From the NCBI RefSeq assembly GCF_020171785.1, contig NZ_JAIVAE010000002.1, positions 372,001 through 436,000 on the forward strand: a stretch of DNA of 64,000 nucleotides, given 5' to 3'. This DNA is from Guptibacillus hwajinpoensis. GTDB lineage: Bacteria > Bacillota > Bacilli > Bacillales > Guptibacillaceae. The notes beneath the pieces are model-generated. The model was not told the origin of the DNA. It made no database searches and saw only the letters and a program-made list of their open reading frames with translations. Shown here piece after piece: positions 1 to 10,130 of the stretch. Every line of letters starts with the position of its first letter. Position 1 is the first letter of the stretch. The position numbers and the translations under genes were made by a program.

Positions 1-1455
1 ATGGAAAACGCATTAAATGAAGCGCAGGAGAAATATAATCCTGAGCGAATGACGGCCATCGTTGCTGATCCGGATACGGGTAAGATATTAGCAATGGGAA
101 ATCGTCCAACGTTTGATCCCAATTTAAGAGATGTTTCGAATTATACAAATATGGCATTAACTGCTTTTGAACCAGGCTCTACAATGAAAGTCTTTACGGC
201 TGCAGCAGCTATTGAAGAGGGCGTGTACAACGGAGATGAACTTTTTCAATCAGGACAATATTCTGTACCAGGTGGTCGGGTAAGTGATCACAACGCTGGA
301 GAAGGTTGGGGCATGATTAGCTTTGATGAGGGGATTCGTCAATCCTCTAACGTAGCAGCATCCATTTTAGTAAAAGAAAAACTAGGTTATGACAAATACG
401 AAGACTATTTAACGAAATTTGGATTAGATGCTAAAACGGGGATTGATCTTCCTGGTGAAGCTTCTTCAAGAATTACTTATAGTGGAGAGCTTGAACGGAT
501 AACGACTGGCTTCGGTCAAGGGTCTACCATTACACCAATTCAACAAGTTCAAGCGATTACGGCAATTGCAAACGGTGGAAAGATGATGCAACCTTATGTA
601 ATTGAGAAAATTGTTGATCCTGAATCAAATGAAGTGAAACTTAATCACGAGCCAAAAGTAGCGGGAGAGCCAATTTCGAAAGAAACAGCAACACAAACGC
701 GCGATCTACTTCGCACGGTTGTGACAGATGGTACGGGAACACCATATAACATTGAAGGTTACGAGATTGCTGGGAAAACAGGTACAGCACAAATTTCTGA
801 AGGGTCAAAAGGATATATGAGTGGATACGGAAACAACATCTTCTCATTTATTGGAATGGCCCCTGCAGATGATCCCGAATTAATTGTTTATGTAGCCGTT
901 GATCGACCTGAACTGGAGTATCCGGAACTAGGAAGTGACCCTGTTTCTCTCATCTTTAACACGGTTATGAAGAATAGCCTTCAATATTTGAATATCGATC
1001 CGATTGAGAAGGAAGATAATACTTCTGAGGAAGCTGAAGAGACAGAATCCGGTCAACTATTAAAAGATGTAACGGGCATGAGTGTAAAAGAAGCTAAAAA
1101 GCAGCTTGAAGACAAGGACTTATCTGTCACATCACTTGGCGAGGGAGAGGTTGTTGGCCAATCACCTAGGCCGAGTACGAAAATTCTCAATGGTGAACGA
1201 ATTATTTTGCAAACGGAAGGTAACGCCACAATGCCTGATATAACAGGTTGGTCTCTTGCAGACGTAATGAAGCTCGTCGAGTTGGTTGAGTTAAAACCAA
1301 ATGTGATGGGGTCAGGTTATGTAGTGAAGCAAGGGATTGAAACGGGAAGTACGATCAAAAAAGATGACTACCTTGTAGCCGAATTAAAGACGCCTTCTTC
1401 TGAAACGGAAGAGGAAGAAGAGCCAGAAGAAGAACCAGAACCAATTACGGACTAG
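1..1455 (+). CDS. pbpB: Penicillin-binding protein 2B, C-terminal part (5' end outside window)
   Basis: Class B transpeptidase that cross-links septal peptidoglycan as part of the divisome; membrane-anchored with the catalytic domain outside the cell. The visible 484 residues hold the three active-site motifs: STMK (60-63, nucleophile Ser60), SSN (115-117) and KTGT (259-262). Two PASTA-type repeats follow (about 350-465), then an acidic Glu/Pro tail. The N-terminal anchor and dimerisation domain lie upstream of base 1, so the first ATG is only the window edge and not a demonstrated start. A paralogue (SpoVD) follows 62 bases later, the usual pbpB-spoVD order of Bacillus. Identification as PBP2B rather than another class B enzyme rests on this position and the paired PASTA repeats. 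Confidence 0.93.
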   Translation: MENALNEAQEKYNPERMTAIVADPDTGKILAMGNRPTFDPNLRDVSNYTNMALTAFEPGSTMKVFTAAAAIEEGVYNGDELFQSGQYSVPGGRVSDHNAGEGWGMISFDEGIRQSSNVAASILVKEKLGYDKYEDYLTKFGLDAKTGIDLPGEASSRITYSGELERITTGFGQGSTITPIQQVQAITAIANGGKMMQPYVIEKIVDPESNEVKLNHEPKVAGEPISKETATQTRDLLRTVVTDGTGTPYNIEGYEIAGKTGTAQISEGSKGYMSGYGNNIFSFIGMAPADDPELIVYVAVDRPELEYPELGSDPVSLIFNTVMKNSLQYLNIDPIEKEDNTSEEAEETESGQLLKDVTGMSVKEAKKQLEDKDLSVTSLGEGEVVGQSPRPSTKILNGERIILQTEGNATMPDITGWSLADVMKLVELVELKPNVMGSGYVVKQGIETGSTIKKDDYLVAELKTPSSETEEEEEPEEEPEPITD

Positions 1456-1517
1456 CAGGTCTATCCTTCGAACCGAACACATATAGTGAAACGAGCATAA
1501 TCAGGGAGGATGAGTTT

Positions 1518-3437
1518 ATGCGCGTTTCGAATGTCACTGTTCGAAGAAGACTTGTGATCGCACTTATTGTGGGGCTATTTGTATTTGCTGTAGTTGTTGT
1601 AAGACTCGGTTATGTACAGCTTGTAATGGGGAGTTGGCTTAGTGAGAAAGCGAAGGATTCGTGGAGCCGAAATATCCCGTTTGAACCTAGCAGAGGAGAA
1701 ATCCTGGATCGTAACGGTGTAGCTCTTGCCACAAACGTGAGTGCTCCGTCTGTTTTGATTGTTCCTAGACAGCTCCAAAATCCAGCTGCCACTGCCGAAG
1801 CTCTAGCGGCGTCCCTCAATACTAGCAAGGAAAAAGTTTATGAAACAATCACTCAGAATGAATCAATGGTCTGGATTCGACCTGAAGGTAAGAAAATGAC
1901 GAACGAGAAAGCAAATGAGATCCGCAAATTGAACCTATCTGGCGTTTATATTGCAGAAGATAACAAACGCCACTATCCAAATGGCGATTTTTTAGCTCAT
2001 GTGCTTGGGTTTAGTGGCATTGATAATCAAGGGTTAACTGGGATCGAGCTCTATTATGACGCTGAATTAAGTGGGGAAAAAGGGCAGGTGGAATATTACG
2101 CTGATGCGAAAGGAAAGCGAATGCCATCGCTCGCAGATGATTATACAGAACCTGTTGATGGACTTGATCTTCGGTTAACGATTGATTCCCAAATACAGAC
2201 GATTATGGAAAGAGAGTTAGATATCGCTGAAGCAACTTATCATCCAGATGGCGCAGCGGCCATCGCAATGGATCCAAATACAGGTGAGATTCTTGGAATG
2301 TCTTCAAGGCCAGATTTTAATCCAGAAGAATTCCAGGAAGTATCTCCTGATGTTTGGAACCAGAATAAGCCAGTTTGGAGTACGTATGAACCGGGATCAA
2401 CCTTTAAAATCATTACGCTTGCTGCAGCACTTGAAGAGGGAGAGGTGGATCTTGAGGAAGATCATTTCCATGATCCAGGTAGCATTGAAGTGGCAGGAAC
2501 AAAATTAAGGTGCTGGAAAGCTGGAGGTCATGGAAGTCAGACGTTTTTAGAAGGTGTACAAAATTCCTGTAACCCTGGTTTTGTTCTTTTAGGTGAGCGT
2601 CTTGGCAAAGAAAAGCTTTTTTCCTATATTGATAAATTTGGCTTTGGTGACAAAACGGGAATTGATTTACAAGGAGAAGCGAGCGGGATTCTTTTTGATG
2701 TTGAAAATGTCGGGCCACTTGAACTAGCCACGACTGCATTCGGGCAGGGCGTTTCCGTCACGCCTATCCAGCAAGTGACGGCTGTTTCTGCGGCAGTGAA
2801 TGGTGGCACGCTTTATGAACCATATATCGCCAAAGAATGGCTAGACCCAGAAACAGGGGCGGTTGTAAGCAAAAACACGCCACAAGCGAAGCGACAGGTG
2901 ATTTCTGAGGAAACTTCCAAGGAAGTAAGGCATGCGCTTGAAACGGTTGTTGCGCTAGGGACTGGAAAGAACGCCTATGTGGACGGTTATCGCGTCGGAG
3001 GAAAGACAGGAACAGCTCAAAAGGCTAAAGACGGAGCGTATCTTAAAAATAATCATATCGTTTCCTTTATCGGTTTTGCTCCGGCTGACGACCCACAAAT
3101 TGTCGTATACGTTGCGATCGATAATCCTAAAGATACCCTTCAATTTGGAGGGATTGTAGCGGCACCAATTGTAGGTAATATACTCCAGGATAGTTTGACG
3201 GTTATGGGTGTTGAAAAAAGGGAAGACCAGATTGAGAAAGAAACGACATGGCAGGATGAAGAGATGATTGAAATGCCGGATTTAGTGGGTATGTCTTCAA
3301 AAGAAATTCGTGAAGCGATGTATAATTTGAAAATTGATTCGAGTGGGGAAGGCGATATTGTTGTCGCCCAGGCCCCAGAACCTGGTGTGAAATTACCGGT
3401 TGGTTCAGAAATTCGGCTTTATATGGGTGACAAATAA
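1518..3437 (+). CDS. spoVD: Sporulation-specific penicillin-binding protein SpoVD
   Basis: Class B transpeptidase needed for spore cortex peptidoglycan, acting with the SEDS protein SpoVE in the mother-cell-derived outer forespore membrane. One N-terminal membrane segment (about 11-33) is followed by the dimerisation domain, then a transpeptidase domain with STFK (294-297), SCN (350-352) and KTGT (496-499), and a single C-terminal PASTA repeat. Cys332 and Cys351 occupy the positions of the redox-active pair described in B. subtilis SpoVD, whose disulfide is reduced by StoA. At 639 residues it is close to the B. subtilis protein (about 646). The ATG start is preceded by GGGAGGATG. A terminator follows directly. 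Confidence 0.95.
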   Translation: MRVSNVTVRRRLVIALIVGLFVFAVVVVRLGYVQLVMGSWLSEKAKDSWSRNIPFEPSRGEILDRNGVALATNVSAPSVLIVPRQLQNPAATAEALAASLNTSKEKVYETITQNESMVWIRPEGKKMTNEKANEIRKLNLSGVYIAEDNKRHYPNGDFLAHVLGFSGIDNQGLTGIELYYDAELSGEKGQVEYYADAKGKRMPSLADDYTEPVDGLDLRLTIDSQIQTIMERELDIAEATYHPDGAAAIAMDPNTGEILGMSSRPDFNPEEFQEVSPDVWNQNKPVWSTYEPGSTFKIITLAAALEEGEVDLEEDHFHDPGSIEVAGTKLRCWKAGGHGSQTFLEGVQNSCNPGFVLLGERLGKEKLFSYIDKFGFGDKTGIDLQGEASGILFDVENVGPLELATTAFGQGVSVTPIQQVTAVSAAVNGGTLYEPYIAKEWLDPETGAVVSKNTPQAKRQVISEETSKEVRHALETVVALGTGKNAYVDGYRVGGKTGTAQKAKDGAYLKNNHIVSFIGFAPADDPQIVVYVAIDNPKDTLQFGGIVAAPIVGNILQDSLTVMGVEKREDQIEKETTWQDEEMIEMPDLVGMSSKEIREAMYNLKIDSSGEGDIVVAQAPEPGVKLPVGSEIRLYMGDK

Positions 3438-3463
3438 GCGACCGGTGAGTACAATAAGTAGTG

Positions 3464-3497
3464 AACAAGCCAAGGCGTATGCTCTTGGCTTGTTTTC
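3464..3497 (+). terminator. Intrinsic terminator after spoVD
   Basis: An 11-bp perfect stem (3464-3474 with 3484-3494), a 9-base loop and a short T run. It separates pbpB-spoVD from the mur genes. Only 38 bases remain before the murE start and no clear promoter is visible there, so partial read-through is likely. Confidence 0.75.
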
Positions 3498-3534
3498 TGA
3501 AAATATGTCAGCAAACTAGAAAGGTTTGAAAGAA

Positions 3535-4998
3535 ATGAAATTAAATGATCTTCTTCATGCATTACTTACATATAAACAGGTAGGAAAAGGCGATCCAGAA
3601 ATAAAAACGATTGAAAGTGATAGTCGTGCCGTAACAGATGGCAGTCTCTTCGTTTGCATTCCGGGTTATACAGTAGATGGGCATGATTTTGCAGAGCAGG
3701 CTGTTCAACAGGGAGCTGTTGCTCTTATATCAGAAAAAGAGATTCATGTTTCAGTACCCGTTATTCTCGTTCGTGATGCGCATCGCGCCTTAGCTGAACT
3801 TGCAAATCGTTTCTATCAACATCCGACGAAATCATTTTCATTAATTGGCATCACAGGAACGAATGGGAAGACAACCGTTTCTCATTTAATAGAACAGATA
3901 CATAGAGATAAAAAGCAAACAACAGGGTTAATCGGAACAATTAATATGAAAATAGCCGATGAAGAATTTGAAACGAAAAACACAACGCCAGAACCACTCT
4001 TGCTTCAAAAGCAATTTGCTAAAATGCGCGATCGTCATGTGGACACGGCCGTTATGGAGGTCTCTTCTCATGCCTTAACGCTAGGACGCGTGAGAGGTTG
4101 TGATTATGATATTGCTGTGTTTACAAACTTGACGCAGGATCATCTGGATTACCATGGTACGATGGAAGAATACCGTCAAGCAAAAGGTCTTCTTTTTTCA
4201 CAGTTAGGTAATACATATGATACAGGGAGAAAAAAGGTAGCCGTCCTTAATGGAGATGATGACGCTGCACAGCAGTATGAACAAATGACATCTGCTCATA
4301 TTTTAAGATATGGCATCGATCGTCCTGCAGATATTAAGGCAGATCACATCTCTTTTTCTGCGAATGGGACAAGGTTTCGCTTAAGTACCCCAGAAGAAAA
4401 CCGTGACGTTAAATTGATGCTAACAGGCAAATTCAGCGTATACAACGCACTTGCAGCAATTGCAGCTTGTCTTGCAAATGGTTTAGATCTTGATCATATT
4501 TTGAACAGCCTAGAGAAAATCGCAGGCGTGCCTGGACGTTTTGAACTTGTAGATGAGGGGCAAGGGTTCCCAGTGATCGTTGATTATGCTCATACTCCAG
4601 ATAGTCTTGAAAATGTCTTATTGACAGTAAAAGAAATGACCGAAGGAAACGTTTTTGCAGTGGTTGGTTGCGGGGGAGATCGTGATCGAACAAAACGACC
4701 ACTCATGGCTAAGATTGCAACTGAAATAGCGGATACTGCTGTACTAACATCAGACAATCCACGAAGTGAAGACCCAGAACGCATTTTAGATGATATGGTC
4801 GAAGGTGTGAAAGGTCACTATGTGAGGATAACGGATCGGTCAGAAGCGATTCGACATGCGATTCAAAATGCTGTTAATGGAGATGTCGTCCTTATCGCAG
4901 GAAAAGGACATGAAACCTATCAAATCGTTGGTGATCAAGTTCTTGATTTTGATGACCGAGAAATCGCACGTCAAGCAATAAAGGAGCGAAAAGGATGA
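3535..4998 (+). CDS. murE: UDP-MurNAc-L-Ala-D-Glu:meso-diaminopimelate ligase
   Basis: Cytoplasmic ATP-dependent ligase that adds the third peptide residue to the UDP-MurNAc precursor. It shows the Mur ligase layout: an N-terminal UDP-binding domain, the P-loop GTNGKTT (about 108-114) in the central domain, and a C-terminal domain carrying DNPR, the motif that marks meso-diaminopimelate (not lysine) specificity. A TTG at 3526 in the same frame is possible, but AGAAAGG at 3518-3524 is one base from it and 10 bases from the ATG at 3535. The ATG also gives the N-terminus typical of Bacillus MurE, so I chose 3535 (487 residues). The stop overlaps murF by four bases (ATGA). Confidence 0.95.
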   Translation: MKLNDLLHALLTYKQVGKGDPEIKTIESDSRAVTDGSLFVCIPGYTVDGHDFAEQAVQQGAVALISEKEIHVSVPVILVRDAHRALAELANRFYQHPTKSFSLIGITGTNGKTTVSHLIEQIHRDKKQTTGLIGTINMKIADEEFETKNTTPEPLLLQKQFAKMRDRHVDTAVMEVSSHALTLGRVRGCDYDIAVFTNLTQDHLDYHGTMEEYRQAKGLLFSQLGNTYDTGRKKVAVLNGDDDAAQQYEQMTSAHILRYGIDRPADIKADHISFSANGTRFRLSTPEENRDVKLMLTGKFSVYNALAAIAACLANGLDLDHILNSLEKIAGVPGRFELVDEGQGFPVIVDYAHTPDSLENVLLTVKEMTEGNVFAVVGCGGDRDRTKRPLMAKIATEIADTAVLTSDNPRSEDPERILDDMVEGVKGHYVRITDRSEAIRHAIQNAVNGDVVLIAGKGHETYQIVGDQVLDFDDREIARQAIKERKG

Positions 4999-6350
4999 AA
5001 TTTTCATCGGAATTACTAAACAAAATTAGTCAAGGACCAGTTGATCACGAACTGGTCTTTGAAGGTGTGGCAACCGATACGCGTAAGGACTGCACAAATA
5101 AACTATTCGTACCTATCGTTGGCGAAGTTTTCGATGGCCATCGTTTTATCGATGCTGCCATCGTTAATGGTGCTACCGGAACACTTTGGGATAAAAACAA
5201 ACCGTTTCCTATAGACCTTGTCGGGAAAATCCATGTTTACGAAGTGGAGGATACGACAGTTGGATTCCAGGAATTAGCGAAACAGGTTCTAAAACAGCAA
5301 AAACCTTATGTGATTGGTGTTACAGGGAGTAACGGGAAAACGACCGTTAAAGATATGCTTGAGGCTGTTCTAAGTCCGAAATATAAAACATTTAAAACGC
5401 AAGGTAATTTAAATAATCATTGGGGACTGCCAATGACCGTGCTTGCGATGCCTGAAGACACAGACGTGTTGATTTTGGAGATGGGAATGAGCGGTCTCGG
5501 AGAAATCTCCCTTCTTACTCAAATCGCACAGCCTGATGTAGCGGTTATTACAAATATCGGGGAGTCACATTTACTTCAACTCGGTAGCCGCGAAAATATT
5601 GCTAAAGCAAAGATGGAAATTGCAGAAGGACTTAAGTCTGAAGGTGTTCTCGTTATTGATGGCGATGAGCCACTCCTGACACCAGATCACAAAAATGTGA
5701 TTTCTTGTGGCTATGAAGACAAAAACGACCTTCAAATTGATCGTATTCAAAAGAGAGAAAATGGCTATGTATTTACATTGAAAAATGAAAAAGAGCCGTT
5801 CGAAATACCTTTGTTAGGTAAACATAATATAAAAAATGCTGTGTATAGCATCGCTTCAGCAAGAAAACTAGGGATGACGGACGATCAAATTCGCAAATCG
5901 TTGTCTTCCTTAACGTTAACTGGGATGAGGCTTGAAAAATTCCGGTCATCTACTGGTGCGTTAATTATTAACGATGCATATAACGCAAGTCCAACCTCAA
6001 TGAAAGCAGCGCTAGAAACGCTCGCTGAGTTAGAAGGCTTTAATAAAAAAATTGCTATTCTTGGTGATATGTATGAACTTGGTGATCAGGAAGAATTTCT
6101 TCACCGGGACATTGCAACCGCGGTAAAACCGTCTATTACAGAAGTGATTACCGTTGGTGAGAAAGCAAAATGGATTTATGATGGGATGACGGAAAATGAA
6201 ACGCAAGTATCTGCTGTTTCCTTTGACAACAAAGAAGATGCCGCATCATATTTATCGGGTCGACTTGATGATCAAACAGCTGTTTTATTAAAAGCATCAA
6301 GAGGGCTTGGACTCGAAACCATACTACAGGCATTAGGGAAAGAATCATAA
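4995..6350 (+). CDS. murF: UDP-MurNAc-tripeptide:D-Ala-D-Ala ligase
   Basis: Last cytoplasmic Mur ligase; joins D-Ala-D-Ala to the UDP-MurNAc tripeptide using ATP. The P-loop GSNGKTT is at 111-117, followed by the central ATPase domain (conserved [10 protein letters not shown] near 136) and the C-terminal domain beginning around the NDAYNASP motif. Length (451) is normal. It overlaps murE by four bases, which implies translational coupling, and mraY begins 12 bases downstream. In B. subtilis murF lies elsewhere beside ddl; its place here between murE and mraY matches the order in Escherichia coli. Confidence 0.95.
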   Translation: MKFSSELLNKISQGPVDHELVFEGVATDTRKDCTNKLFVPIVGEVFDGHRFIDAAIVNGATGTLWDKNKPFPIDLVGKIHVYEVEDTTVGFQELAKQVLKQQKPYVIGVTGSNGKTTVKDMLEAVLSPKYKTFKTQGNLNNHWGLPMTVLAMPEDTDVLILEMGMSGLGEISLLTQIAQPDVAVITNIGESHLLQLGSRENIAKAKMEIAEGLKSEGVLVIDGDEPLLTPDHKNVISCGYEDKNDLQIDRIQKRENGYVFTLKNEKEPFEIPLLGKHNIKNAVYSIASARKLGMTDDQIRKSLSSLTLTGMRLEKFRSSTGALIINDAYNASPTSMKAALETLAELEGFNKKIAILGDMYELGDQEEFLHRDIATAVKPSITEVITVGEKAKWIYDGMTENETQVSAVSFDNKEDAASYLSGRLDDQTAVLLKASRGLGLETILQALGKES

Positions 6351-6362
6351 GGAGGCAGTACA

Positions 6363-7337
6363 GTGATTGAACAATTATTAATCTTTAGTTTGCTAACATC
6401 ATTTATAATAGCGGTGCTTGTATCACCGGTATTTATCCCTTATTTAAGAAGACTTAAATTTGGACAGAGTATTCGAGAAGAGGGACCGAAATCACACCAA
6501 AAGAAATCTGGAACGCCGACCATGGGTGGTTTAATTATTATTCTCTCGATTATATTAGGAACGATAATTATTGCCCTAAAATATGACGAAATTTCAACCC
6601 AGATTTGGCTTCTCTTATTTGTGACCGTTGGATATGGTCTTATTGGTTTCTTAGATGATTTTATTAAAGTAGTGAAGAAACGTAACCTTGGTTTAACCTC
6701 AAAGCAGAAGTTACTAGGTCAAATGGTTATCGCTATTCTCGTATACTTTGGTTTAAGAACGATTGGCTTTGATACGGCGATTCGCGTTCCTGGTACTGAA
6801 ATCAGTTTTGATATTGGCGTAGGGTATGTAGTGTTACTATTTGTAATGCTTGTTGGCGCATCGAATGCGGTTAACTTAACGGACGGATTAGACGGTCTTG
6901 TCGCAGGAACAGCAGCCATAGCTTTCGGAGCTTTTGCCATCTTAGCAGCTTCGGTTTATATGTACGACGTAGCTATTTTCTCAGTAAGTGTCGTTGGTGC
7001 TGTTCTTGGATTTCTTGTTTTCAATGCACACCCAGCAAAAGTATTTATGGGTGATACCGGGTCACTTGCTCTTGGCGGCGCGCTTGCCGCTGTAGCCATT
7101 ATGACCAAGCTTGAGCTTCTCCTCGTGATTATTGGTGGTGTCTTTGTTATTGAGACATTGTCAGTTATTATTCAGGTGGCATCATTTAAAACAACTGGGA
7201 AGCGTGTGTTTAAGATGAGTCCGCTTCATCACCACTACGAACTTTCTGGTTGGACGGAATGGCGCGTAGTCGCTACATTCTGGACTGTAGGTCTACTTTG
7301 TGCAGCATTTGGAATCTATCTTGAGGTGTGGATGTAA
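6363..7337 (+). CDS. mraY: Phospho-MurNAc-pentapeptide transferase (lipid I synthase)
   Basis: Integral membrane enzyme that transfers phospho-MurNAc-pentapeptide to undecaprenyl phosphate, making lipid I. About ten hydrophobic segments are visible. Catalytic and substrate motifs are present: the Asp pair in GFLDDFIK (98-99), NLTDGLDG (171-178) and the HHHYE motif near residue 288. Start is GTG after AAGGAGGCAG. The TAA stop shares its last base with the murD ATG (TAATG). Confidence 0.96.
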   Translation: MIEQLLIFSLLTSFIIAVLVSPVFIPYLRRLKFGQSIREEGPKSHQKKSGTPTMGGLIIILSIILGTIIIALKYDEISTQIWLLLFVTVGYGLIGFLDDFIKVVKKRNLGLTSKQKLLGQMVIAILVYFGLRTIGFDTAIRVPGTEISFDIGVGYVVLLFVMLVGASNAVNLTDGLDGLVAGTAAIAFGAFAILAASVYMYDVAIFSVSVVGAVLGFLVFNAHPAKVFMGDTGSLALGGALAAVAIMTKLELLLVIIGGVFVIETLSVIIQVASFKTTGKRVFKMSPLHHHYELSGWTEWRVVATFWTVGLLCAAFGIYLEVWM

Positions 7338-8677
7338 TGAAAAAAGTAAATTATGAAAATAAATGTGTACTCGTATTAGGCATAGCGAAAAGTGGATTTG
7401 CAGCAGCAAAATTGCTTCGTTCTCTTGGCGCAACCGTTACAGTCAATGATCGAGAGCAAGTTGAGAACAATCCAAAAGCTATTGAACTTCAGGAATTAGG
7501 TTTTGAAGTGATAGGTGGGGGACACCCGCTCGAGCTGCTTGACGGAATTGACTTAATTGTAAAAAATCCTGGGATTCCATATCAAAACCCGCTCCTTGTA
7601 GAAGCAGTAAAAAGAGATATCCCAATCGTAACTGAAGTGGAAATTGCCGGAGAGATTTCTGAAGCGCCATTTATTGCGATTACTGGTTCAAACGGAAAAA
7701 CAACAACGACGACTTTAATTGGTCAACTATTAAATCAAACGCCTGCTAATCCTATTGTCGCTGGAAATATCGGAACGGTTGTTTGTGAAGTAGCAGCCGA
7801 AGCAACACCTGATCAAACACTTGTAACGGAGCTATCAAGCTTTCAATTACAAGGTACGGTAAATTTCCATCCGCATATTTCGGTTCTTCTTAATCTTTAT
7901 GAAGCGCATCTTGATTATCATGGTACAAAAGAAGCTTACGCAGCAGCGAAAGCACGTATGTTCCGAAATCAAACGAACGAGGATTTTGCTGTTTATAATG
8001 CAGATGATTCGCTAGTTTCCTCGTTTGCAGAAGCTTCAAAAGCTTCTCTTGTTCCATTTTCAGCTACTAAAATACTTGATGATGGTGTTTTTATTGAAGA
8101 TAGTTGGATTGTCTTTAGAAAAGAAAAAGTGATCAAAATAGATGAGCTATCCATGAAGCAGAACATTGAGAATACACTTGCCGCTATAGCTGTAGCGAAG
8201 TTATCCGGTGTGTCGAACGAAAAAATTCATCAAGAACTTACGAATTTTCACGGTGTGAAACATCGCCTTCAATTTGTTGGCGAAGTAAGTGGACGTAAAT
8301 TCTTCAATGATTCAAAAGCAACGAACTCAATCGCTACAAAAAAAGCGTTAGATTCGTTTGAAAAGCCAGTAATCCTTCTCGCAGGTGGCCTGGACCGTGG
8401 AAATGACTTTGATGATTTAAATACCTATTTTAAAACAAAAGTAAAGCATTTGATTACGTTTGGGGAAACCTCCTTGAAATTGAAACAAACGGCTAACCAA
8501 GCAGGACTGAATTCCGTCACAGTTGTCGATAATGTAGAAGAAGCTGTTTCAACAGCGTATCATCTATCCGGAACGGGAGATGTTATTCTTCTTTCACCAG
8601 CTTGCGCAAGCTGGGATCAATTCAAAACGTTTGAAGAGCGAGGAGACATCTTTATTGAGGCAATGCATAGACTCTAA
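7337..8677 (+). CDS. murD: UDP-MurNAc-L-alanine:D-glutamate ligase
   Basis: Cytoplasmic ligase adding D-Glu to UDP-MurNAc-L-Ala. A Rossmann-like N-terminal domain (VLVLGIAKSG) precedes the ATPase P-loop GSNGKTTT (about 117-124); the C-terminal domain carries NDSKATN and the LLSPACASWDQF motif. A GTG nine bases upstream is in frame, but GAGGTG at 7323-7328 sits eight bases before the ATG at 7337 and covers that GTG, so the ATG is preferred (446 residues). One-base overlap with mraY indicates coupling. Confidence 0.95.
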   Translation: MKKVNYENKCVLVLGIAKSGFAAAKLLRSLGATVTVNDREQVENNPKAIELQELGFEVIGGGHPLELLDGIDLIVKNPGIPYQNPLLVEAVKRDIPIVTEVEIAGEISEAPFIAITGSNGKTTTTTLIGQLLNQTPANPIVAGNIGTVVCEVAAEATPDQTLVTELSSFQLQGTVNFHPHISVLLNLYEAHLDYHGTKEAYAAAKARMFRNQTNEDFAVYNADDSLVSSFAEASKASLVPFSATKILDDGVFIEDSWIVFRKEKVIKIDELSMKQNIENTLAAIAVAKLSGVSNEKIHQELTNFHGVKHRLQFVGEVSGRKFFNDSKATNSIATKKALDSFEKPVILLAGGLDRGNDFDDLNTYFKTKVKHLITFGETSLKLKQTANQAGLNSVTVVDNVEEAVSTAYHLSGTGDVILLSPACASWDQFKTFEERGDIFIEAMHRL

Positions 8678-8744
8678 TGAAGGGTTGTCTTGCTTATCCG
8701 CGAAGTTCGGTTAGGTAAAATCGACATAACGGAGTGTGGGTCCA

Positions 8745-9845
8745 TTGCCGAAAACAAAATCAACGCCAGACCTGGTCTTTTTAACTGCAACACTTGTCCT
8801 GTTAGCAATTGGATTAATCATGGTTTACAGTGCAAGCGCCGTATGGGCCTCTTATAAATTTGACGATGCGTTTTTCTTTGCAAAGAGGCAGCTTCTTTTT
8901 GCAGGCGTAGGTGTGGCTGCCATGTTCTTCGTTATGAACGTTGAATATTGGACGTGGCGGACATGGTCAAAAGTAGGGGTGCTCATCTGCTTTATCCTGC
9001 TTGTTTTAGTACTTATTCCAGGAGTAGGACTTGTTCGTGGAGGAGCGAGAAGCTGGCTTGGTGTTGGTGCGTTTTCAATTCAGCCTTCTGAATTCACAAA
9101 GCTTGCCATGATTGCTTTTCTTGCGAAATACTTATCTGAAAATCAGAAACGTATTACGTCGTTTAAAAAAGGTCTAGTTCCGTCACTCGGACTTGTCTTT
9201 GTTGCATTTGGCATGATTATGCTTCAACCAGATCTAGGGACAGGAGCCGTGATGGTTGGAACGTGCGTTGTGATGATTTTTATTTCGGGCGCTAGAATTG
9301 CACATTTCGTGTGGCTTGGTATGCTTGGGTTGGTAGGGTTTGCAGTACTCATTTTATCTGCGCCATACCGAATTGCGAGAATTACATCTTACCTCGATCC
9401 GTGGAGTGACCCATTAGGTAGTGGGTTCCAAATTATTCAGTCCTTATATGCAATAGGACCTGGAGGGTTGATGGGGCTTGGTCTAGGGCAGAGTAGACAG
9501 AAGTTCTATTATTTACCTGAGCCACAAACGGACTTTATCTTTGCAATATTATCAGAAGAACTTGGGTTTATTGGCGGAAGCTTTGTGATCCTTTTATTTG
9601 CTCTTCTTCTCTGGCGAGGAATACGGATTGCCTTACGAGCACCTGATTTGTTCGGAAGCCTCCTTGCGGTTGGAATTATTGGCATGCTAGCGATCCAAGT
9701 CATGATCAATATCGGAGTTGTGACCGGTTTAATGCCTGTTACAGGGATCACCTTACCTTTTCTTAGCTATGGAGGTTCTTCCTTAACCTTAATGCTTGTT
9801 GCGATGGGCGTCTTATTAAATATTAGTCGATATGCAAAGTTCTAA
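8745..9845 (+). CDS. spoVE: SEDS-family lipid II flippase/glycosyltransferase SpoVE
   Basis: Polytopic membrane protein (ten hydrophobic segments) of the FtsW/RodA/SpoVE family that polymerises spore cortex peptidoglycan together with SpoVD. Family landmarks are QPDLGTG, the PEPQTDFIFAILSEE loop and the C-terminal GITLPFLSYGGSS. Nearly every segment matches what I know of B. subtilis SpoVE, including the long identical run from the DPLGSGFQI region to the end, so SpoVE is favoured over FtsW. A GTG at 8736 is in frame, but the ribosome site (CGGAGTG, 8730-8736) covers it and is eight bases from the TTG at 8745, which gives 366 residues. A terminator follows, where murG would be expected. Confidence 0.93.
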   Translation: MPKTKSTPDLVFLTATLVLLAIGLIMVYSASAVWASYKFDDAFFFAKRQLLFAGVGVAAMFFVMNVEYWTWRTWSKVGVLICFILLVLVLIPGVGLVRGGARSWLGVGAFSIQPSEFTKLAMIAFLAKYLSENQKRITSFKKGLVPSLGLVFVAFGMIMLQPDLGTGAVMVGTCVVMIFISGARIAHFVWLGMLGLVGFAVLILSAPYRIARITSYLDPWSDPLGSGFQIIQSLYAIGPGGLMGLGLGQSRQKFYYLPEPQTDFIFAILSEELGFIGGSFVILLFALLLWRGIRIALRAPDLFGSLLAVGIIGMLAIQVMINIGVVTGLMPVTGITLPFLSYGGSSLTLMLVAMGVLLNISRYAKF

Positions 9846-9859
9846 GTAGTATAAGTCGT

Positions 9860-9887
9860 AAAAGCGCTCATTTTGAGCGCTTTTTTC
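9860..9887 (+). terminator. Intrinsic terminator after spoVE
   Basis: Ten-base-pair stem (9861-9870 with 9874-9883), a three-base loop and a run of six T. It ends the mur transcription unit exactly where murG and murB follow in B. subtilis. Confidence 0.85.
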
Positions 9888-9992
9888 AATGTTTTTGTAA
9901 CTGTTTTTTCCATTGACTGAACCATTTATAACAAAGAAATATTAGATGAGGGAATGCGTTGATATTTCTCTGGGATGAATTTCCTTCAAGAG

Positions 9993-10021
9993 GATAATAA
10001 GTGTTAAACTTATGCTATAAT
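9993..10021 (+). promoter_or_regulatory. Candidate SigA promoter for divIB (extended -10)
   Basis: TATAAT at 10016-10021 with TGC immediately upstream makes an extended -10. The hexamer 17 bases further upstream (GATAAT, 9993-9998) is a poor -35, so recognition would depend on the extended -10. It lies after the spoVE terminator and about 110 bases before the divIB start, leaving a long leader with no obvious structure. Confidence 0.5.
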
Positions 10022-10130
10022 GATTGAAATAAGAACTATCTGCTGGATCATGCCGTTCGGTTGCCATGATAAGCGTTTATACATCTTAAGGGTAGACAGA
10101 AGTTCAATCACCGGAGACGGAGGCAAGACA

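Noticed and set aside
3498-3534. A separate promoter for murE after the spoVD terminator
   Set aside because: The 37-base space has no convincing -35/-10 pair, so murE expression probably relies on read-through or an unrecognised promoter.
10020-10130. A 37-codon N-terminal extension of divIB
   Set aside because: It begins in the promoter -10 and lacks a ribosome site, while a good site precedes the ATG at 10131 and gives the normal length.
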